A DNA stretch of 64,000 bases from Ruegeria sp. HKCCSA071. Its GTDB lineage: Bacteria; Pseudomonadota; Alphaproteobacteria; Rhodobacterales; Rhodobacteraceae. Location of the stretch: NCBI RefSeq assembly GCF_017872555.1, contig NZ_JAEDOX010000003.1, positions 186,001-250,000 on the forward strand, written 5' to 3'. Shown here piece by piece: positions 18,875 through 27,904 of this stretch; the stretch's first letter is position 1, and each line of letters starts with the position of its first letter. The notes beneath the pieces were generated by a model, which did not search any database, was not told where the DNA came from, and saw only the letters and a program-made list of their open reading frames with translations. The position numbers and the translations under genes are program-made.

Positions 18875-19639
18875 TCAGAAGGTGTAATTCAGCCCGATTC
18901 TCAAGCCGCTGTATTTTGGTGTGGACTTTGTGGAAAAACCAGAACTGAACTGGACGTCCTTTGATTGGAACTGGACATATTCATATTCGCCCGTAATCGA
19001 CCAATTGCCCGACAACTTATGCTCGGCCCCTATGCTTGCCGAATAGCCGTTCCGCCGATCTGACACCGAGAAATTCTGAACCGAAGTACCCGAGGCAATA
19101 CTGTTGGTTGTTTCCACATCGCCCCACAGATATCCGACACTGAAGAAATACAGAATTCGTCCGCTGCGGTTTGTCAGACCGTTGCGAAATCGGACTGCCA
19201 GAACATCCGATATCTCTGTTCCGCCTTGCACATTGACGCCGCCGATCCGCCTGCTGACAGTGTCGTCCAGGGATCCGAATTCATACCCGACTTCAAAGCC
19301 ATAGACATAGTCGCGCCCACCTGCAGCTGGTAAGACACCACGCCAGCCGCCCCGGAGGCCACCGTATGTTCCGGATAAATCCTGATCACCGATATCAAAC
19401 TGTCCGCCGGGTGTTGTCAGGCCAAACCGATCATCCCCACCAGACCCATAACCGCCGGTAAGTCCCAGGTAAAAAGCGCGGACATCGCTGCTGAATCTTT
19501 TCGGGCTGACCACTTCCGGATCGCTTATGTCACCTTTCAAGTCACCGGCTATGGATGCGCCGGCAATCAGTGTAACAGCGGCAGTTAGCGTCAGTGTTTT
19601 CAACCTGCTCAGGCTCCCAAAGCTCTTGATAGTCGACAC
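18875..19639 (-). CDS. Outer-membrane beta-barrel protein
   Basis: 254-aa predicted outer-membrane protein. A signal peptide (hydrophobic run TLTLTAAVTLIAGASIAG) is followed by alternating beta strands with Gly/aromatic residues (FYLGLTGGYGSGG, YGFEVGYEFGSL, WSITGEYEYVQF) and a terminal Phe (LNYTF), as in OmpA-like or Opacity-type 8-stranded barrels. The start is GTG 19639, with GGGAGG 7 bases before it; the frame remains open well upstream but without a convincing ribosome-binding site. No partner genes are near. Function is probably structural or porin-like. Confidence 0.82.
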   Translation of the reverse strand: MSTIKSFGSLSRLKTLTLTAAVTLIAGASIAGDLKGDISDPEVVSPKRFSSDVRAFYLGLTGGYGSGGDDRFGLTTPGGQFDIGDQDLSGTYGGLRGGWRGVLPAAGGRDYVYGFEVGYEFGSLDDTVSRRIGGVNVQGGTEISDVLAVRFRNGLTNRSGRILYFFSVGYLWGDVETTNSIASGTSVQNFSVSDRRNGYSASIGAEHKLSGNWSITGEYEYVQFQSKDVQFSSGFSTKSTPKYSGLRIGLNYTF

Positions 19640-19772
19640 TCGTACCTCCCTCATCCCGTTTTCCGGGACCGGCATATCGCCGATTTGTAGACGCAGATCC
19701 TTACGCCCAAAAAACCATGGCTCCTCTCGGAGCATAGTTCCAAGCAATAAATCAAGGGTAAATTTTGGAAAC

Positions 19773-19803
19773 AAACACCAACTATGGTGTCCGGGAGGTG
19801 TTT
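19773..19803 (-). terminator. Possible terminator after miaB
   Basis: Stem AAACACC/GGTGTTT with an internal CACC/GGTG alternative. It starts 9 bases past the miaB stop and is followed on the minus strand by GTTTCC. The loop is long and the T-run poor. Confidence 0.5.
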
Positions 19804-19811
19804 GCACCGAT

Positions 19812-21131
19812 CTACAGCAACTCGCCCGCCAGAGAATTCGCCCCCGACGCAGTGATCCGGACCTCTCTCAAGTCACCCGTGGCGATCTCTGGTCCTTTTA
19901 CGTGCACCGAATGCAGATATTCAGACTTTCCAACCATCTGCCCGGACAAGCGACCCGGTTTTTCAAAAAGAACGCGGACAGTGCGTCCGACCATACCGTC
20001 CTGAATCTCCCGCTGATGGCGCGTGATCAGGGCCTGAAGCCGCTGCAACCGTTCATCTGCCGCTGCCGGATCGACCTGAGCCCGTTCAGCCGCCGGGGTT
20101 CCCGGACGTGTGGAGTATTTGAAGGAATAGGCGTAGCCGTATTTGACCTCTTCGACCAAATCCATCGTGGCCTGAAAATCATCTTCGGTTTCTTCGGGGA
20201 AACCAACGATGAAGTCCCCCGACATCACGATATCAGGCCGCGCCGCACGAATGCGTTCGACCAGCCGTAGATAGCTTTCTGCCGTGTGGCTGCGGTTCAT
20301 CCGCTTGAGGATACGGTCCGAACCCGACTGAACCGGCAGGTGCAGATAGGGCATCAGCTTGTCACAGGTGCCATGTGCCTCGATCAGATCGTCGGCCATG
20401 TCGTTCGGGTGCGAGGTGGTAAAGCGGATACGTTCCAGCCCGTCGACCTTGTTCAGTTCCCAGATCAAACCAGCAAGCGTCATGTCACCATTCGCACCGG
20501 CACCGTGATAGGCGTTGACATTTTGGCCCAGCAACGTGATCTCCCGCACCCCGCGCTCGACCAGATCATGGGCTTCGCGAATGATGCGATCCGCTGGGCG
20601 GCTGACTTCAGCACCGCGTGTATAAGGAACCACGCAGAAGGCGCAGAATTTATCGCAGCCCTCCTGAACAGTCAGAAACGCCGTCGGGCCACGCTTGGCC
20701 TTGGGGCGGTTTTTCAGTTTTTCGAACTTATCCTCTTCGGGGAAATCCGTGTCCAACGCCTTTTCACCCGCTCGGGTCTTTGCCTCCATCTCGGGCAGGC
20801 GGTGATAGCTTTGCGGGCCGACCACCAGATCGACCAGAGGCTGGCGGCGCATGATCTCTTCGCCTTCCGCCTGAGCGACACAGCCCGCCACGCCGATTTT
20901 CAGATCAGGCTTCTCGGCCTTCAGGCCCTTGAAGCGCCCAAGTTCGGAATACACTTTCTCTGCCGCTTTCTCACGGATGTGGCAGGTGTTCAGCAGAATC
21001 ATATCCGCATCATCAGGTGTCTGGGTTTCAACATAGCCCTGCCCGCCCAGCGCCTCGGACATGCGTTCGCTGTCATAGACATTCATCTGACAGCCATAGG
21101 TCTTGATAAACAGCTTCTTCGGTTCGGACAT
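19812..21131 (-). CDS. miaB: tRNA-2-methylthio-N6-dimethylallyladenosine synthase
   Basis: 439-aa radical-SAM methylthiotransferase acting on i6A37 of tRNAs. An N-terminal UPF0004 domain carries three cluster Cys ([32 protein letters not shown]). The radical-SAM motif C-x3-C-x2-C is in [22 protein letters not shown] domain lies at the end. Length is normal. ATG 21131 has AAGG upstream and gives [15 protein letters not shown]; 24 more codons are open upstream but look non-native. Transcribed singly between two unrelated genes. Confidence 0.97.
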   Translation of the reverse strand: MSEPKKLFIKTYGCQMNVYDSERMSEALGGQGYVETQTPDDADMILLNTCHIREKAAEKVYSELGRFKGLKAEKPDLKIGVAGCVAQAEGEEIMRRQPLVDLVVGPQSYHRLPEMEAKTRAGEKALDTDFPEEDKFEKLKNRPKAKRGPTAFLTVQEGCDKFCAFCVVPYTRGAEVSRPADRIIREAHDLVERGVREITLLGQNVNAYHGAGANGDMTLAGLIWELNKVDGLERIRFTTSHPNDMADDLIEAHGTCDKLMPYLHLPVQSGSDRILKRMNRSHTAESYLRLVERIRAARPDIVMSGDFIVGFPEETEDDFQATMDLVEEVKYGYAYSFKYSTRPGTPAAERAQVDPAAADERLQRLQALITRHQREIQDGMVGRTVRVLFEKPGRLSGQMVGKSEYLHSVHVKGPEIATGDLREVRITASGANSLAGELL

Positions 21132-21253
21132 AAGACGGGCCTTTGCATTCGCTGGACCGGCGTCGTCTATATGCTTCGAACGCCGCTTGCAATGCAGGCG
21201 CAATTACCCGAATTTGGCGGAACTTTCCAGCAAGACAAAACCGAAAACAGCCG

Positions 21254-22117
21254 ATGCAATACGATTCCCTAAACCATTTCCTGAAAGCCGGGCAGCCCGC
21301 AATGGCGCAAGGCCCCGTTGCTATGGTCTTTGCCGAGGACGAGGTCGAGTTGGAAAGTACTCTGCATCACCATTTGAAGCTTGGGTTCAAATCCGTTATC
21401 GCCTTCATGCCTCAGGAGTTCCGACTGGAGCCCGCGTTGACCGACCGGGTGCATCGGGTCACCTTGAAATGCGTTCCCCGAACGGTGGTTTTCGATACCC
21501 TGAACAGAATAATTCAGGCCGCGCCCGGCATCTGGATGTACTACTGCTACAACGCCGAATACCTGTTCTTTCCGTTTTGCGAAACGCGCAGCATTGCTGA
21601 GATGCTGGCCTTTCACAGCGAAGAACGCCGCAACGCGATGCTGAGCTACGTCATCGACCTTTATGCCGAGGACCTGACCGCTTTTCCCAACGGCGCCGCT
21701 CCCGAACAGGCTTTGTTCGACAAAACGGGTTACTATGCCCAATCACGCCACGACCCTGACGGCCAACCGCTGGACCGGCAGGTTGACCTGTCAGGTGGCT
21801 TGCGCTGGCGGTTCGAGGATCACATTCCCTATGAACGCCGTCGCATCGACCGCATCGCCCTGTTCAAGGCGCAAAAGGGCCTGATCCTGAAATCCGACCA
21901 CACGTTCAATGAGCCGGAATACAATACCTATTCCTGCCCTTGGCATCACAACATGACCGCAGCTATTTGTTCCTTCCGCGCTGCGAAGGCGCTCAAAACA
22001 AATGCCGGGTCGACTTTTGACATTCCAAATTTTAGCTGGCGCAACTCCGTACCTTTTGAATGGCACTCGCGGCAGTTGCTGGATCTGGGTCTGATCGAAT
22101 CAGGCCAATGGTTCTGA
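21254..22117 (+). CDS. Hypothetical protein, possibly glycosyltransferase-like
   Basis: 287-aa soluble protein without signal peptide or membrane segments. The first part alternates predicted strands and helices (PVAMVFAEDEVELESTL, GFKSVIAFMP) as in the nucleotide-binding half of family-2-like glycosyltransferases seen in Rhodobacteraceae, but no DxD motif is clear. The middle has WMYYCYNAEYLFFPF and a conserved-looking HSEERR. The C-terminal region is rich in His and Trp (CPWHHNMTAAICSF, NFSWRNSVPFEWHSR). I take ATG 21254, giving MQYDSLNHFL. The function is not known; the glycosyltransferase idea is weak. Confidence 0.7.
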   Translation: MQYDSLNHFLKAGQPAMAQGPVAMVFAEDEVELESTLHHHLKLGFKSVIAFMPQEFRLEPALTDRVHRVTLKCVPRTVVFDTLNRIIQAAPGIWMYYCYNAEYLFFPFCETRSIAEMLAFHSEERRNAMLSYVIDLYAEDLTAFPNGAAPEQALFDKTGYYAQSRHDPDGQPLDRQVDLSGGLRWRFEDHIPYERRRIDRIALFKAQKGLILKSDHTFNEPEYNTYSCPWHHNMTAAICSFRAAKALKTNAGSTFDIPNFSWRNSVPFEWHSRQLLDLGLIESGQWF

Positions 22118-22123
22118 AGCGCC

Positions 22124-22921
22124 TCAGCGCTGAAACAGGACCGGAAACCAGTCTTCACGAAGACGCTGCCCCGGTGTCATGCCATGGCCGGGAAAAGGTG
22201 GAGAGGTTCTGCCTGGACGCTCTACATACCGCGCGTCATCGCCGACCAGCCGCAGAGAAAAGGCGCGGCGACGGCTGTCTGACTGGTTACCCCGCGCACC
22301 GTGAAGGGTGCGATAATTGAAGGCAACGGCGTCACCGGGGTCCATTACGAATTCAACGACTTTCATGCCCTCGGCATCTGGGTCCGGCACGGGGATGTAC
22401 TGCCCTTCATCCGGGAAAAAACCTTCCTCTGAAACCCAGCGGATTGGCAGCACCTCTTTCTCCCACCGGTGAGAACCTGCGACACAGCGCAACGTCGCCT
22501 GCCTGACCGGATCCAGCGGAGACCAGAAGCTGATGGTTTGCTGACCTTCAACGAAGTAATATGGGCCATCCTGATGCCAGGGCGTGGCCATGGATGTCCC
22601 GGGTTCTTTTACCAATACGTGGTCGTGAAACACCTGCACGCTTTTCGACTGCATCAGGTCCGCTGCGACCTCGGCCGCGGGCGAGTTTTCGATCACCTCA
22701 CGGAACTGTGGGATGCGGGTCCAGTTGCAGTAATCGTCAAAGAACAGACCCGTTTGACCCTCTTTCTTGTTTTCTGATGCATACGGGCCAGGCTCTGCCA
22801 TATTCGCGGCCACACCCTTCCGCAGTTGATCCACATAGTCTGCAAACAGCCCTTTGATCAGAACGACGCCATCATCCTGATAAGTTGTGATCATTTCTTG
22901 AGTAACAAGCGGGTGAGGCAT
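22124..22921 (-). CDS. Phytanoyl-CoA dioxygenase (PhyH) family oxygenase
   Basis: 265-aa Fe(II)/2-oxoglutarate-dependent oxygenase. The facial triad is visible as H-x-D in TPWHQDGPYYF and a distal His in TLHGARGNQS, with downstream Arg residues for 2-oxoglutarate. The region FVEGQQTISFWSPLD is typical of PhyH proteins. Two starts are possible: ATG 22933, and ATG 22921 with GGAG six bases upstream, which I prefer. It is divergent from a LysR regulator across about 80 bases, so that regulator probably controls it. Small-molecule hydroxylation is likely; the substrate is unknown. Confidence 0.9.
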   Translation of the reverse strand: MPHPLVTQEMITTYQDDGVVLIKGLFADYVDQLRKGVAANMAEPGPYASENKKEGQTGLFFDDYCNWTRIPQFREVIENSPAAEVAADLMQSKSVQVFHDHVLVKEPGTSMATPWHQDGPYYFVEGQQTISFWSPLDPVRQATLRCVAGSHRWEKEVLPIRWVSEEGFFPDEGQYIPVPDPDAEGMKVVEFVMDPGDAVAFNYRTLHGARGNQSDSRRRAFSLRLVGDDARYVERPGRTSPPFPGHGMTPGQRLREDWFPVLFQR

Positions 22922-22986
22922 CCGGGTCTCCATTCGTTTTCCAATCTTTTGCGTTGGAGATGTGTTCTATTCAAATCATATCTTTC

Positions 22987-23004
22987 GAAGTTATAATTAA
23001 CTTC
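22987..23004. promoter_or_regulatory. Perfect dyad in the PhyH/LysR intergenic region
   Basis: GAAGTTA-TAAT-TAACTTC, seven-base arms and a 4-base spacer, ending directly before the lysR start codon. LysR-type regulators bind T-N11-A dyads of this kind. The position would allow autorepression and control of the divergent oxygenase. Confidence 0.65.
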
Positions 23005-23928
23005 ATGTTATATATTTCACTGCGTCAGTATGAATATGTTTGCGCAGTCGGGCGCCACGGCAGCCTGTCCGCCGCCGCACAATACCTGAATGTTTCGCAA
23101 CCAGCACTGTCCACGGCCCTGACGCGTGTCGAAGCACATTTGGGATACCCGCTGTTTATCCGCCGCCGAGGTTCGGCCATGGCGCTGACACCTCAGGGGC
23201 GAAAATTCATCGATCAGGCCGAGACCCTGCTGAAAGACGCAGCCCAAATCGAGGCATCAGAAACTCCGTCGCCAGGCACGACACGTCTAAGACTAGGGTG
23301 TTTTACAGACCTCGCGCCCTTCCTGCTGGCACCCGCCCTGCACCATTTGCGCGATGCTTTTCCAAACATCGCTATCACTTATTTTGCCGCCTCATTCGAA
23401 GGGCTGTTGAACAGATTGATTGATGGCCAGATCGATGTTGCAATCACTTACGAGCTGACAATGGATGCCGGGTTCACACGAACAAAACTGTTCGACAGTC
23501 GGCCAAAGGCCCTTATGCCCCCGGATCATCCGTTGGCGACAGCGGGCACAGTCACGCTGGCTGACTTGGCCGCTCATCCGTTGATCCTGTCGACAGAAGG
23601 CTGGTCGGCACAACACATCCTCAGTCTCTTTCGGCGCAACGGTCTGCACCCGACTGTCGCGCATAGGGCGGCATCGATTGAGATTCAGCGCAGTCTTGCC
23701 GCCCATGGCGAAGGGATCGGGATCAGCTATACCAGCCCGCTCAACCCGGTCAGTTATGACAATAAACGTCTTGTCAGTGTTCCGATCAGCAATCAGGACG
23801 CAACTGAATCCGTTGTTCTTGCGCGCCACGGAACAGGACCCGCTGACGCGACCATTGATCAGGTTGAACGCTTGTTGTTGGCGAGTTTGAAAGGCGGTTT
23901 TGGCGCTACTTTTTGCGCAGGCGAATGA
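23005..23928 (+). CDS. LysR-family transcriptional regulator
   Basis: 307-aa regulator. An N-terminal winged-HTH (LRQYEYVCAVGRHGSLSAAA, LNVSQPALSTALTRVEAHLG, PLFIRRRG) is followed by a periplasmic-binding-protein-like effector domain (LRLGCFTDLAPFLLAPAL, DVAITYEL). ATG 23005 gives the normal family length; an upstream ATG (22954) would add 17 hydrophobic residues and remove the space for an operator. It is divergent from the PhyH oxygenase. Its 3' end overlaps the convergent irr gene by 23 bases. The effector ligand is unknown. Confidence 0.93.
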   Translation: MLYISLRQYEYVCAVGRHGSLSAAAQYLNVSQPALSTALTRVEAHLGYPLFIRRRGSAMALTPQGRKFIDQAETLLKDAAQIEASETPSPGTTRLRLGCFTDLAPFLLAPALHHLRDAFPNIAITYFAASFEGLLNRLIDGQIDVAITYELTMDAGFTRTKLFDSRPKALMPPDHPLATAGTVTLADLAAHPLILSTEGWSAQHILSLFRRNGLHPTVAHRAASIEIQRSLAAHGEGIGISYTSPLNPVSYDNKRLVSVPISNQDATESVVLARHGTGPADATIDQVERLLLASLKGGFGATFCAGE

Positions 23929-24337
23929 CAACGTCGACCGAGGCAATCTCGACACCCTCAGGCGCTTCAGGCAGGCGCTGGATCACCAATTGGTCCGACG
24001 GCGCATCACTAAGGCGCGCCTCGTCTTCCCAATAAAAATGGGGGTGGTCATGCGTGTTCGTGTCGAAATAGCTTTTTGACCCGTCCACAGTAATTTCCTG
24101 CAGAACACCAGCGTCGCAAAACGCGCGCAGGGTATTGTATACCGTCGCCAGGGACACAGCGTCACCATTCGCCTTGGCCGATTCAAACAGGCTCTCGGCG
24201 GTGACGTGACGATGGCGGCCATCGCCCACCAGAAGCTCGGCCAACGCCACACGCTGACGCGTCGGACGCAGGCCGGCGTTCACCAGCCAACCCGTTGCTA
24301 TTTCGTCGCTCTGCGGTGTCATTGATCCAATACCCAT
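23906..24337 (-). CDS. irr: Fur-family iron response regulator, Irr-like
   Basis: 143-aa regulator. A winged helix (GLRPTRQRVALAELL, HVTAESLFESA, VSLATVYNTLRAF) is followed by a His-rich metal/heme site (NTHDHPHFYWED) as in Irr. The C-x2-C zinc motif of classical Fur is absent, also as in Irr. Irr is stable under low iron and degraded with heme, and controls iron genes in alphaproteobacteria. Upstream, a good promoter has its -10 box overlapping an ATG at 24349, so that ATG cannot be the start on this promoter; I use ATG 24337, with ATG 24322 as alternative. It stands divergent from fabA. Confidence 0.9.
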   Translation of the reverse strand: MGIGSMTPQSDEIATGWLVNAGLRPTRQRVALAELLVGDGRHRHVTAESLFESAKANGDAVSLATVYNTLRAFCDAGVLQEITVDGSKSYFDTNTHDHPHFYWEDEARLSDAPSDQLVIQRLPEAPEGVEIASVDVVIRLRKK

Positions 24338-24347
24338 AGTCACTTCC

Positions 24348-24375
24348 ATTATATATAGGAGCGCATGGTTGGCAA
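24348..24375 (-). promoter_or_regulatory. Predicted irr promoter
   Basis: TTGCCA (-35, 24370-24375) and a perfect TATAAT (-10, 24348-24353) with a 16-base spacer on the minus strand. The transcript would begin only a few bases before ATG 24337, so the irr mRNA may be nearly leaderless. Confidence 0.65.
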
Positions 24376-24389
24376 TTTCAAATGAAATT
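24374..24389. promoter_or_regulatory. AATTTCA/TGAAATT dyad at the irr -35 box
   Basis: Inverted repeat AATTTCA-AA-TGAAATT touching the -35 edge of the irr promoter, in the irr/fabA intergenic space. It is placed well for a repressor or activator, possibly autoregulation. It does not closely match the textbook iron-control element. Confidence 0.5.
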
Positions 24390-24510
24390 CATTCGCAAAG
24401 AACGCGGCATACACAACATGATGTAGCCGCTGCTCTTGCAGGACCTTGCAAACGGGTGCTAGACGAGGCCAGATATAACGAACGGACCCACGGCAGGAGA
24501 GGCGGCAAGA

Positions 24511-25020
24511 ATGGCCCAGTTCCCAAGCAGTTTTGACAAAGACGATCTGCTGAAATGCGCCCGCGGCGAATTATTTGGCCCCGGCAATGCACAATTGCCC
24601 GCCCCGCCAATGCTGATGATGGACCGGATTACCGACATCTCGGAAGACGGTGGCCTGCACGGTAAGGGCCATGTGCTGGCCGAGTTCGATATCACCCCTG
24701 ACCTTTGGTTCTTTGACTGCCATTTTCCCGGCAACCCAATTATGCCGGGCTGCCTGGGCCTTGACGGTCTATGGCAGCTGACCGGTTTCAACCTGGGTTG
24801 GCGTGGCTGGCAAGGGCGCGGCATGGCTGTCGGCGTGGGCGAAGTGAAACTGACCGGTATGGTTCGTCCCGACCGCAAGATGCTAACGTATAAAATCGAT
24901 TTCAAAAAAGCGATTCAGACACGTCGCCTGACCATGGGTGTGGCAGATGGAATCGTCGAAGCCGATGGCGAGATGATCTATGATGTCAAAGATATGAAGG
25001 TCGTTCTGTCCGAGGCCTGA
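24511..25020 (+). CDS. fabA: 3-hydroxydecanoyl-ACP dehydratase/isomerase
   Basis: 169-aa cytosolic enzyme that dehydrates 3-hydroxydecanoyl-ACP and isomerises the double bond, which starts unsaturated fatty acid synthesis. The active-site block [22 protein letters not shown] has the catalytic His, and [12 protein letters not shown] is the usual N-terminal motif. Length is normal for FabA rather than FabZ. fabB follows after 31 bases, so this is the canonical anaerobic unsaturated pathway pair. Confidence 0.98.
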   Translation: MAQFPSSFDKDDLLKCARGELFGPGNAQLPAPPMLMMDRITDISEDGGLHGKGHVLAEFDITPDLWFFDCHFPGNPIMPGCLGLDGLWQLTGFNLGWRGWQGRGMAVGVGEVKLTGMVRPDRKMLTYKIDFKKAIQTRRLTMGVADGIVEADGEMIYDVKDMKVVLSEA

Positions 25021-25051
25021 GCCTGACCGACCCGAAATAAGGAGTGCGCAC

Positions 25052-26281
25052 ATGCGTCGAGTAGTCGTCACCGGTCTGGGGGTAGTGTCTTCGATCGGGA
25101 ATAATGCCCAAGAGGTTCTGGCCTCGCTCAAAGCAGGTAAATCCGGGATCGAAGCCAGCGAACAGATGGCGGAACATGGGTTTCGCAGTCAGATCGCGGG
25201 AACGCTCAAGATTGACGTGGCTGAACACGTAGACAAACGCACCCTGCGCTTCATGGGTCCCGGGGCCGCCTATGCACATATCGCCATGAGCCAGGCGATT
25301 GCCGATTCCGGGCTGACCGAAGACCAGATCGTTAATCCCCGCACCGGACTGGTTGCGGGCTCTGGCGGCCCGTCGACAAGCGCGATGCTGACGGCGCATC
25401 AGACCGTTCTGAAGACAGGCGCGACCAAGCGGATCGGCCCGTTCGCTGTGCCGAAATGCATGTGCTCGACAATCTCGGCAAACCTGGCGACCGCATTCAA
25501 GATCAAGGGTATCAACTATTCGATCACCTCGGCCTGCTCGACCTCGCTGCATTGCATCGGCAACGCGGCCGAACAGATCATGCTGGGCAAGCAGGACGTC
25601 ATGTTCGCTGGCGGCGGCGAGGAATTGGACTGGACACTTTCGTGCCTGTTCGATGCAATGGGCGCGATGTCGTCAAAATATAACGACGCTCCCGAGAAAG
25701 CCTCGCGCGCGTTTGACGAAAACCGTGACGGGTTTGTGATTTCCGGTGGCGGCGGCATCCTCGTTCTGGAAGAGTTGGAGCACGCTCTGGCCCGCGGCGC
25801 AAAGATTTATGCCGAAGTCACCGGCTATGCTGCCACGTCGGATGGCCACGACATGGTGGCCCCTTCGGGTGAAGGCGGCGAGCGCGCAATGCGGCTGGCG
25901 CTGGACACACTGCCCGAAGGTCGCAAAGTTGGCTATATCAACGCACATGGGACCTCGACACCTGTCGGTGACGTGGGTGAAGTAGAGGCTGTGCGCCGAA
26001 TCTTCGGTGAAGGTAACGTGCCACCGATTTCCTCGACCAAATCAATGACTGGCCACGCGCAAGGCGCGGCAGGAGCGCTTGAGGCGATCTTCTGCCTACT
26101 CATGCTGGACAATGATTTCATTACGCCATCGATCAATGTCGCCACACTCGCCCAAGGCATCTTGCCCGGTGAAATTGCAACTGAAGTGGTTGAAAACGCA
26201 GGACTGGACAGTGTCATGACCAACAGCTTCGGCTTTGGCGGCACCAACGGGTCCATGATTCTGTCTAAGTATAACGGGTGA
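25052..26281 (+). CDS. fabB: 3-oxoacyl-ACP synthase I
   Basis: 409-aa ketosynthase that elongates cis-3-decenoyl-ACP. The catalytic triad is seen as Cys in TSACSTSLHCIGNA, His in NAHGTSTPVGD and His in KSMTGHAQGAAGALEA. GGTNGSM near the end is typical. Start MRRVVVTGLGVVSS has GGAGTG upstream. Pairing with fabA directly upstream identifies it as FabB rather than FabF. fabI follows, with its start 5 bases past this stop. Confidence 0.98.
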   Translation: MRRVVVTGLGVVSSIGNNAQEVLASLKAGKSGIEASEQMAEHGFRSQIAGTLKIDVAEHVDKRTLRFMGPGAAYAHIAMSQAIADSGLTEDQIVNPRTGLVAGSGGPSTSAMLTAHQTVLKTGATKRIGPFAVPKCMCSTISANLATAFKIKGINYSITSACSTSLHCIGNAAEQIMLGKQDVMFAGGGEELDWTLSCLFDAMGAMSSKYNDAPEKASRAFDENRDGFVISGGGGILVLEELEHALARGAKIYAEVTGYAATSDGHDMVAPSGEGGERAMRLALDTLPEGRKVGYINAHGTSTPVGDVGEVEAVRRIFGEGNVPPISSTKSMTGHAQGAAGALEAIFCLLMLDNDFITPSINVATLAQGILPGEIATEVVENAGLDSVMTNSFGFGGTNGSMILSKYNG

Positions 26282-26286
26282 ATGTG

Positions 26287-27078
26287 ATGTCGGATCTTCT
26301 CAAAGGTAAGCGCGGCCTGATCATGGGCGTGGCCAATGACCGCTCAATCGCGTGGGGCATTGCCAAGGCCATGCACGAGGCAGGCGCAGAATTGGCCTTC
26401 ACCTATCAGGGCGAGGCGTTCGGCAAGCGGCTGGAACCTCTCGCTCAAAGCTTGGGCAGCGATTTCATGGTGGATGCTGATGTGACCGACGACGAGTCAC
26501 TGGATCGCGCCTTTGGTGAGCTGGCCAAGCGTTGGCCCACCATCGACTTTGTTGTTCATGCTATTGCGTATTCGGACAAGTCCGAGCTAACAGGTCGGTT
26601 TCTGAATACCACGCGGGCCAACTTCAAACACTCGATGGACGTGTCGGCCTATTCTTTCATCGAGGTAGCACGCCGCGCCTATCCGATGATGAAGGACAAT
26701 GGGGGCTCGCTGCTGACGCTGACTTATCAGGGATCAAACCGCGTAGTACCGAACTACAACGTCATGGGTGTTGCCAAGGCTGCGCTGGAATCGGCGACCC
26801 GTTATCTGGCCAATGACCTTGGCCCGGATGGTATTCGCGTGAACGCAATCTCACCGGGGCCAATGAAAACCCTTGCCGGTGCGGCCATTGGCGGTGCGCG
26901 CAGGACATATAAGTTCTGCGATCAGAATGCGCCGATGCGTTCGAATGCCACACTGGAAGCTGTTGGCGGAACCGCAGTTTACCTGACATCTGATGCGGGA
27001 GCCTGCACGTCCGGCGAAATCATCCGCGTTGATGGGGGTTTCCACGTTCTGGGCATGCCGCAGCCCGATTTCATGTGA
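26287..27078 (+). CDS. fabI: Enoyl-ACP reductase (NADH)
   Basis: 263-aa short-chain dehydrogenase type enoyl reductase. It has the FabI-type nucleotide motif GVANDRSIAWGIAKAM and the catalytic pair Y-x6-K in YNVMGVAKAALES. ISPGPMKTLAG also matches. It catalyses the last reduction in each elongation round and is the target of triclosan-like inhibitors. An in-frame GTG overlaps the fabB stop, but ATG 26287 gives the normal MSDLLKGKRGL start. No clear ribosome-binding site is seen, so coupling with fabB is likely. Confidence 0.97.
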   Translation: MSDLLKGKRGLIMGVANDRSIAWGIAKAMHEAGAELAFTYQGEAFGKRLEPLAQSLGSDFMVDADVTDDESLDRAFGELAKRWPTIDFVVHAIAYSDKSELTGRFLNTTRANFKHSMDVSAYSFIEVARRAYPMMKDNGGSLLTLTYQGSNRVVPNYNVMGVAKAALESATRYLANDLGPDGIRVNAISPGPMKTLAGAAIGGARRTYKFCDQNAPMRSNATLEAVGGTAVYLTSDAGACTSGEIIRVDGGFHVLGMPQPDFM

Positions 27079-27136
27079 CCATATCTTTCCCTGCCGCCGC
27101 CAAGATTTCACCATCTTTGGGCGGCAGGACTTCGAT

Positions 27137-27316
27137 ATGAGCAAGCTAGATCAAATCATTGCAAACAACGCACGATCAGTGCAAAGCCGGAAGAAATCCG
27201 GTTTCCTCAGCCAGCGGGCCAGAGTGCTGCTGCTCGGGCTGACATCATTGCTGCTGGTGTTTGTCTTTTTCACCCAGCCACAGGTACGTGAAGCTGTCGA
27301 AGCTTTGATCGGCTGA
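27137..27316 (+). CDS. Small single-pass membrane protein
   Basis: 59-aa protein: a basic N-terminal stretch (NARSVQSRKKSGF) followed by one hydrophobic helix (VLLLGLTSLLLVFVFF) and a short acidic tail ending in ALIG. I do not recognise a family. It lies 58 bases past fabI on the same strand and may be co-transcribed. It is short, but its layout (charged stop then a clean helix) supports a real gene. Confidence 0.6.
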   Translation: MSKLDQIIANNARSVQSRKKSGFLSQRARVLLLGLTSLLLVFVFFTQPQVREAVEALIG

Positions 27317-27349
27317 AGTCCGGGCAGGCGTTCCAACCCGAACTATGTC

Positions 27350-27778
27350 TCAATTGATCGAGACGACTTCAATCTCAAACACCAGATCCTGACCGGCCAA
27401 CGGATGATTCCCATCCAGGGTCACAGTCGCTTCGTTGGCGTCCACAACTGTCACAGGTACGGCCTGACCGTCTGGTGTCTGCATCTGCAGTTGAGTGCCC
27501 GGATCCAGCGGAATATCCTCGGGAATACCCTCACGTGGGATTTCCTGACGCATCGCAGGATTGATCGGGCCGTAGGCGTCGGTACAGGCAATCTCGACCC
27601 GTTTTTTGTCACCTGCGGACAAACCGGGCATGGCACTGTCCAGACCGGGAATGATCTGGCCCGATCCAACCACGAACTCCAACGGATCACGCCCATCCGA
27701 GCTGTCAAAGACTTTGCCATCCAACAATGTCCCTGTGTAATGGATACGAACCGTGTCGCCTTGCTTGATTTCGGTCAT
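27350..27778 (-). CDS. FKBP-type peptidyl-prolyl cis-trans isomerase (SlyD-like)
   Basis: 142-aa cytosolic protein. The N-terminus GDTVRIHYTGTLLDGKVFDSS and the block FVVGSGQIIPGLDSAMPGLSAGDKK are FKBP signatures. The IF-domain insertion and C-terminal segment (LDGNHPLAGQDLVFEIEV) are like SlyD, but the His-rich metal tail of enterobacterial SlyD is missing. It acts as a folding helper and prolyl isomerase. GGAGA precedes ATG 27778. Convergent with the small membrane protein gene. Confidence 0.94.
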   Translation of the reverse strand: MTEIKQGDTVRIHYTGTLLDGKVFDSSDGRDPLEFVVGSGQIIPGLDSAMPGLSAGDKKRVEIACTDAYGPINPAMRQEIPREGIPEDIPLDPGTQLQMQTPDGQAVPVTVVDANEATVTLDGNHPLAGQDLVFEIEVVSIN

Positions 27779-27904
27779 AGTGGTCTCCGGCCGTTTTTAG
27801 GGGTTAAGCGGCCAACCCTAGAGATTGACACAAAGTTGTAAACCCTTGGCCCTTCCCCCCCCTTTCGCGTTGTGCCAACCTGCGCGCAATCAGAGGAGGG
27901 TCAT

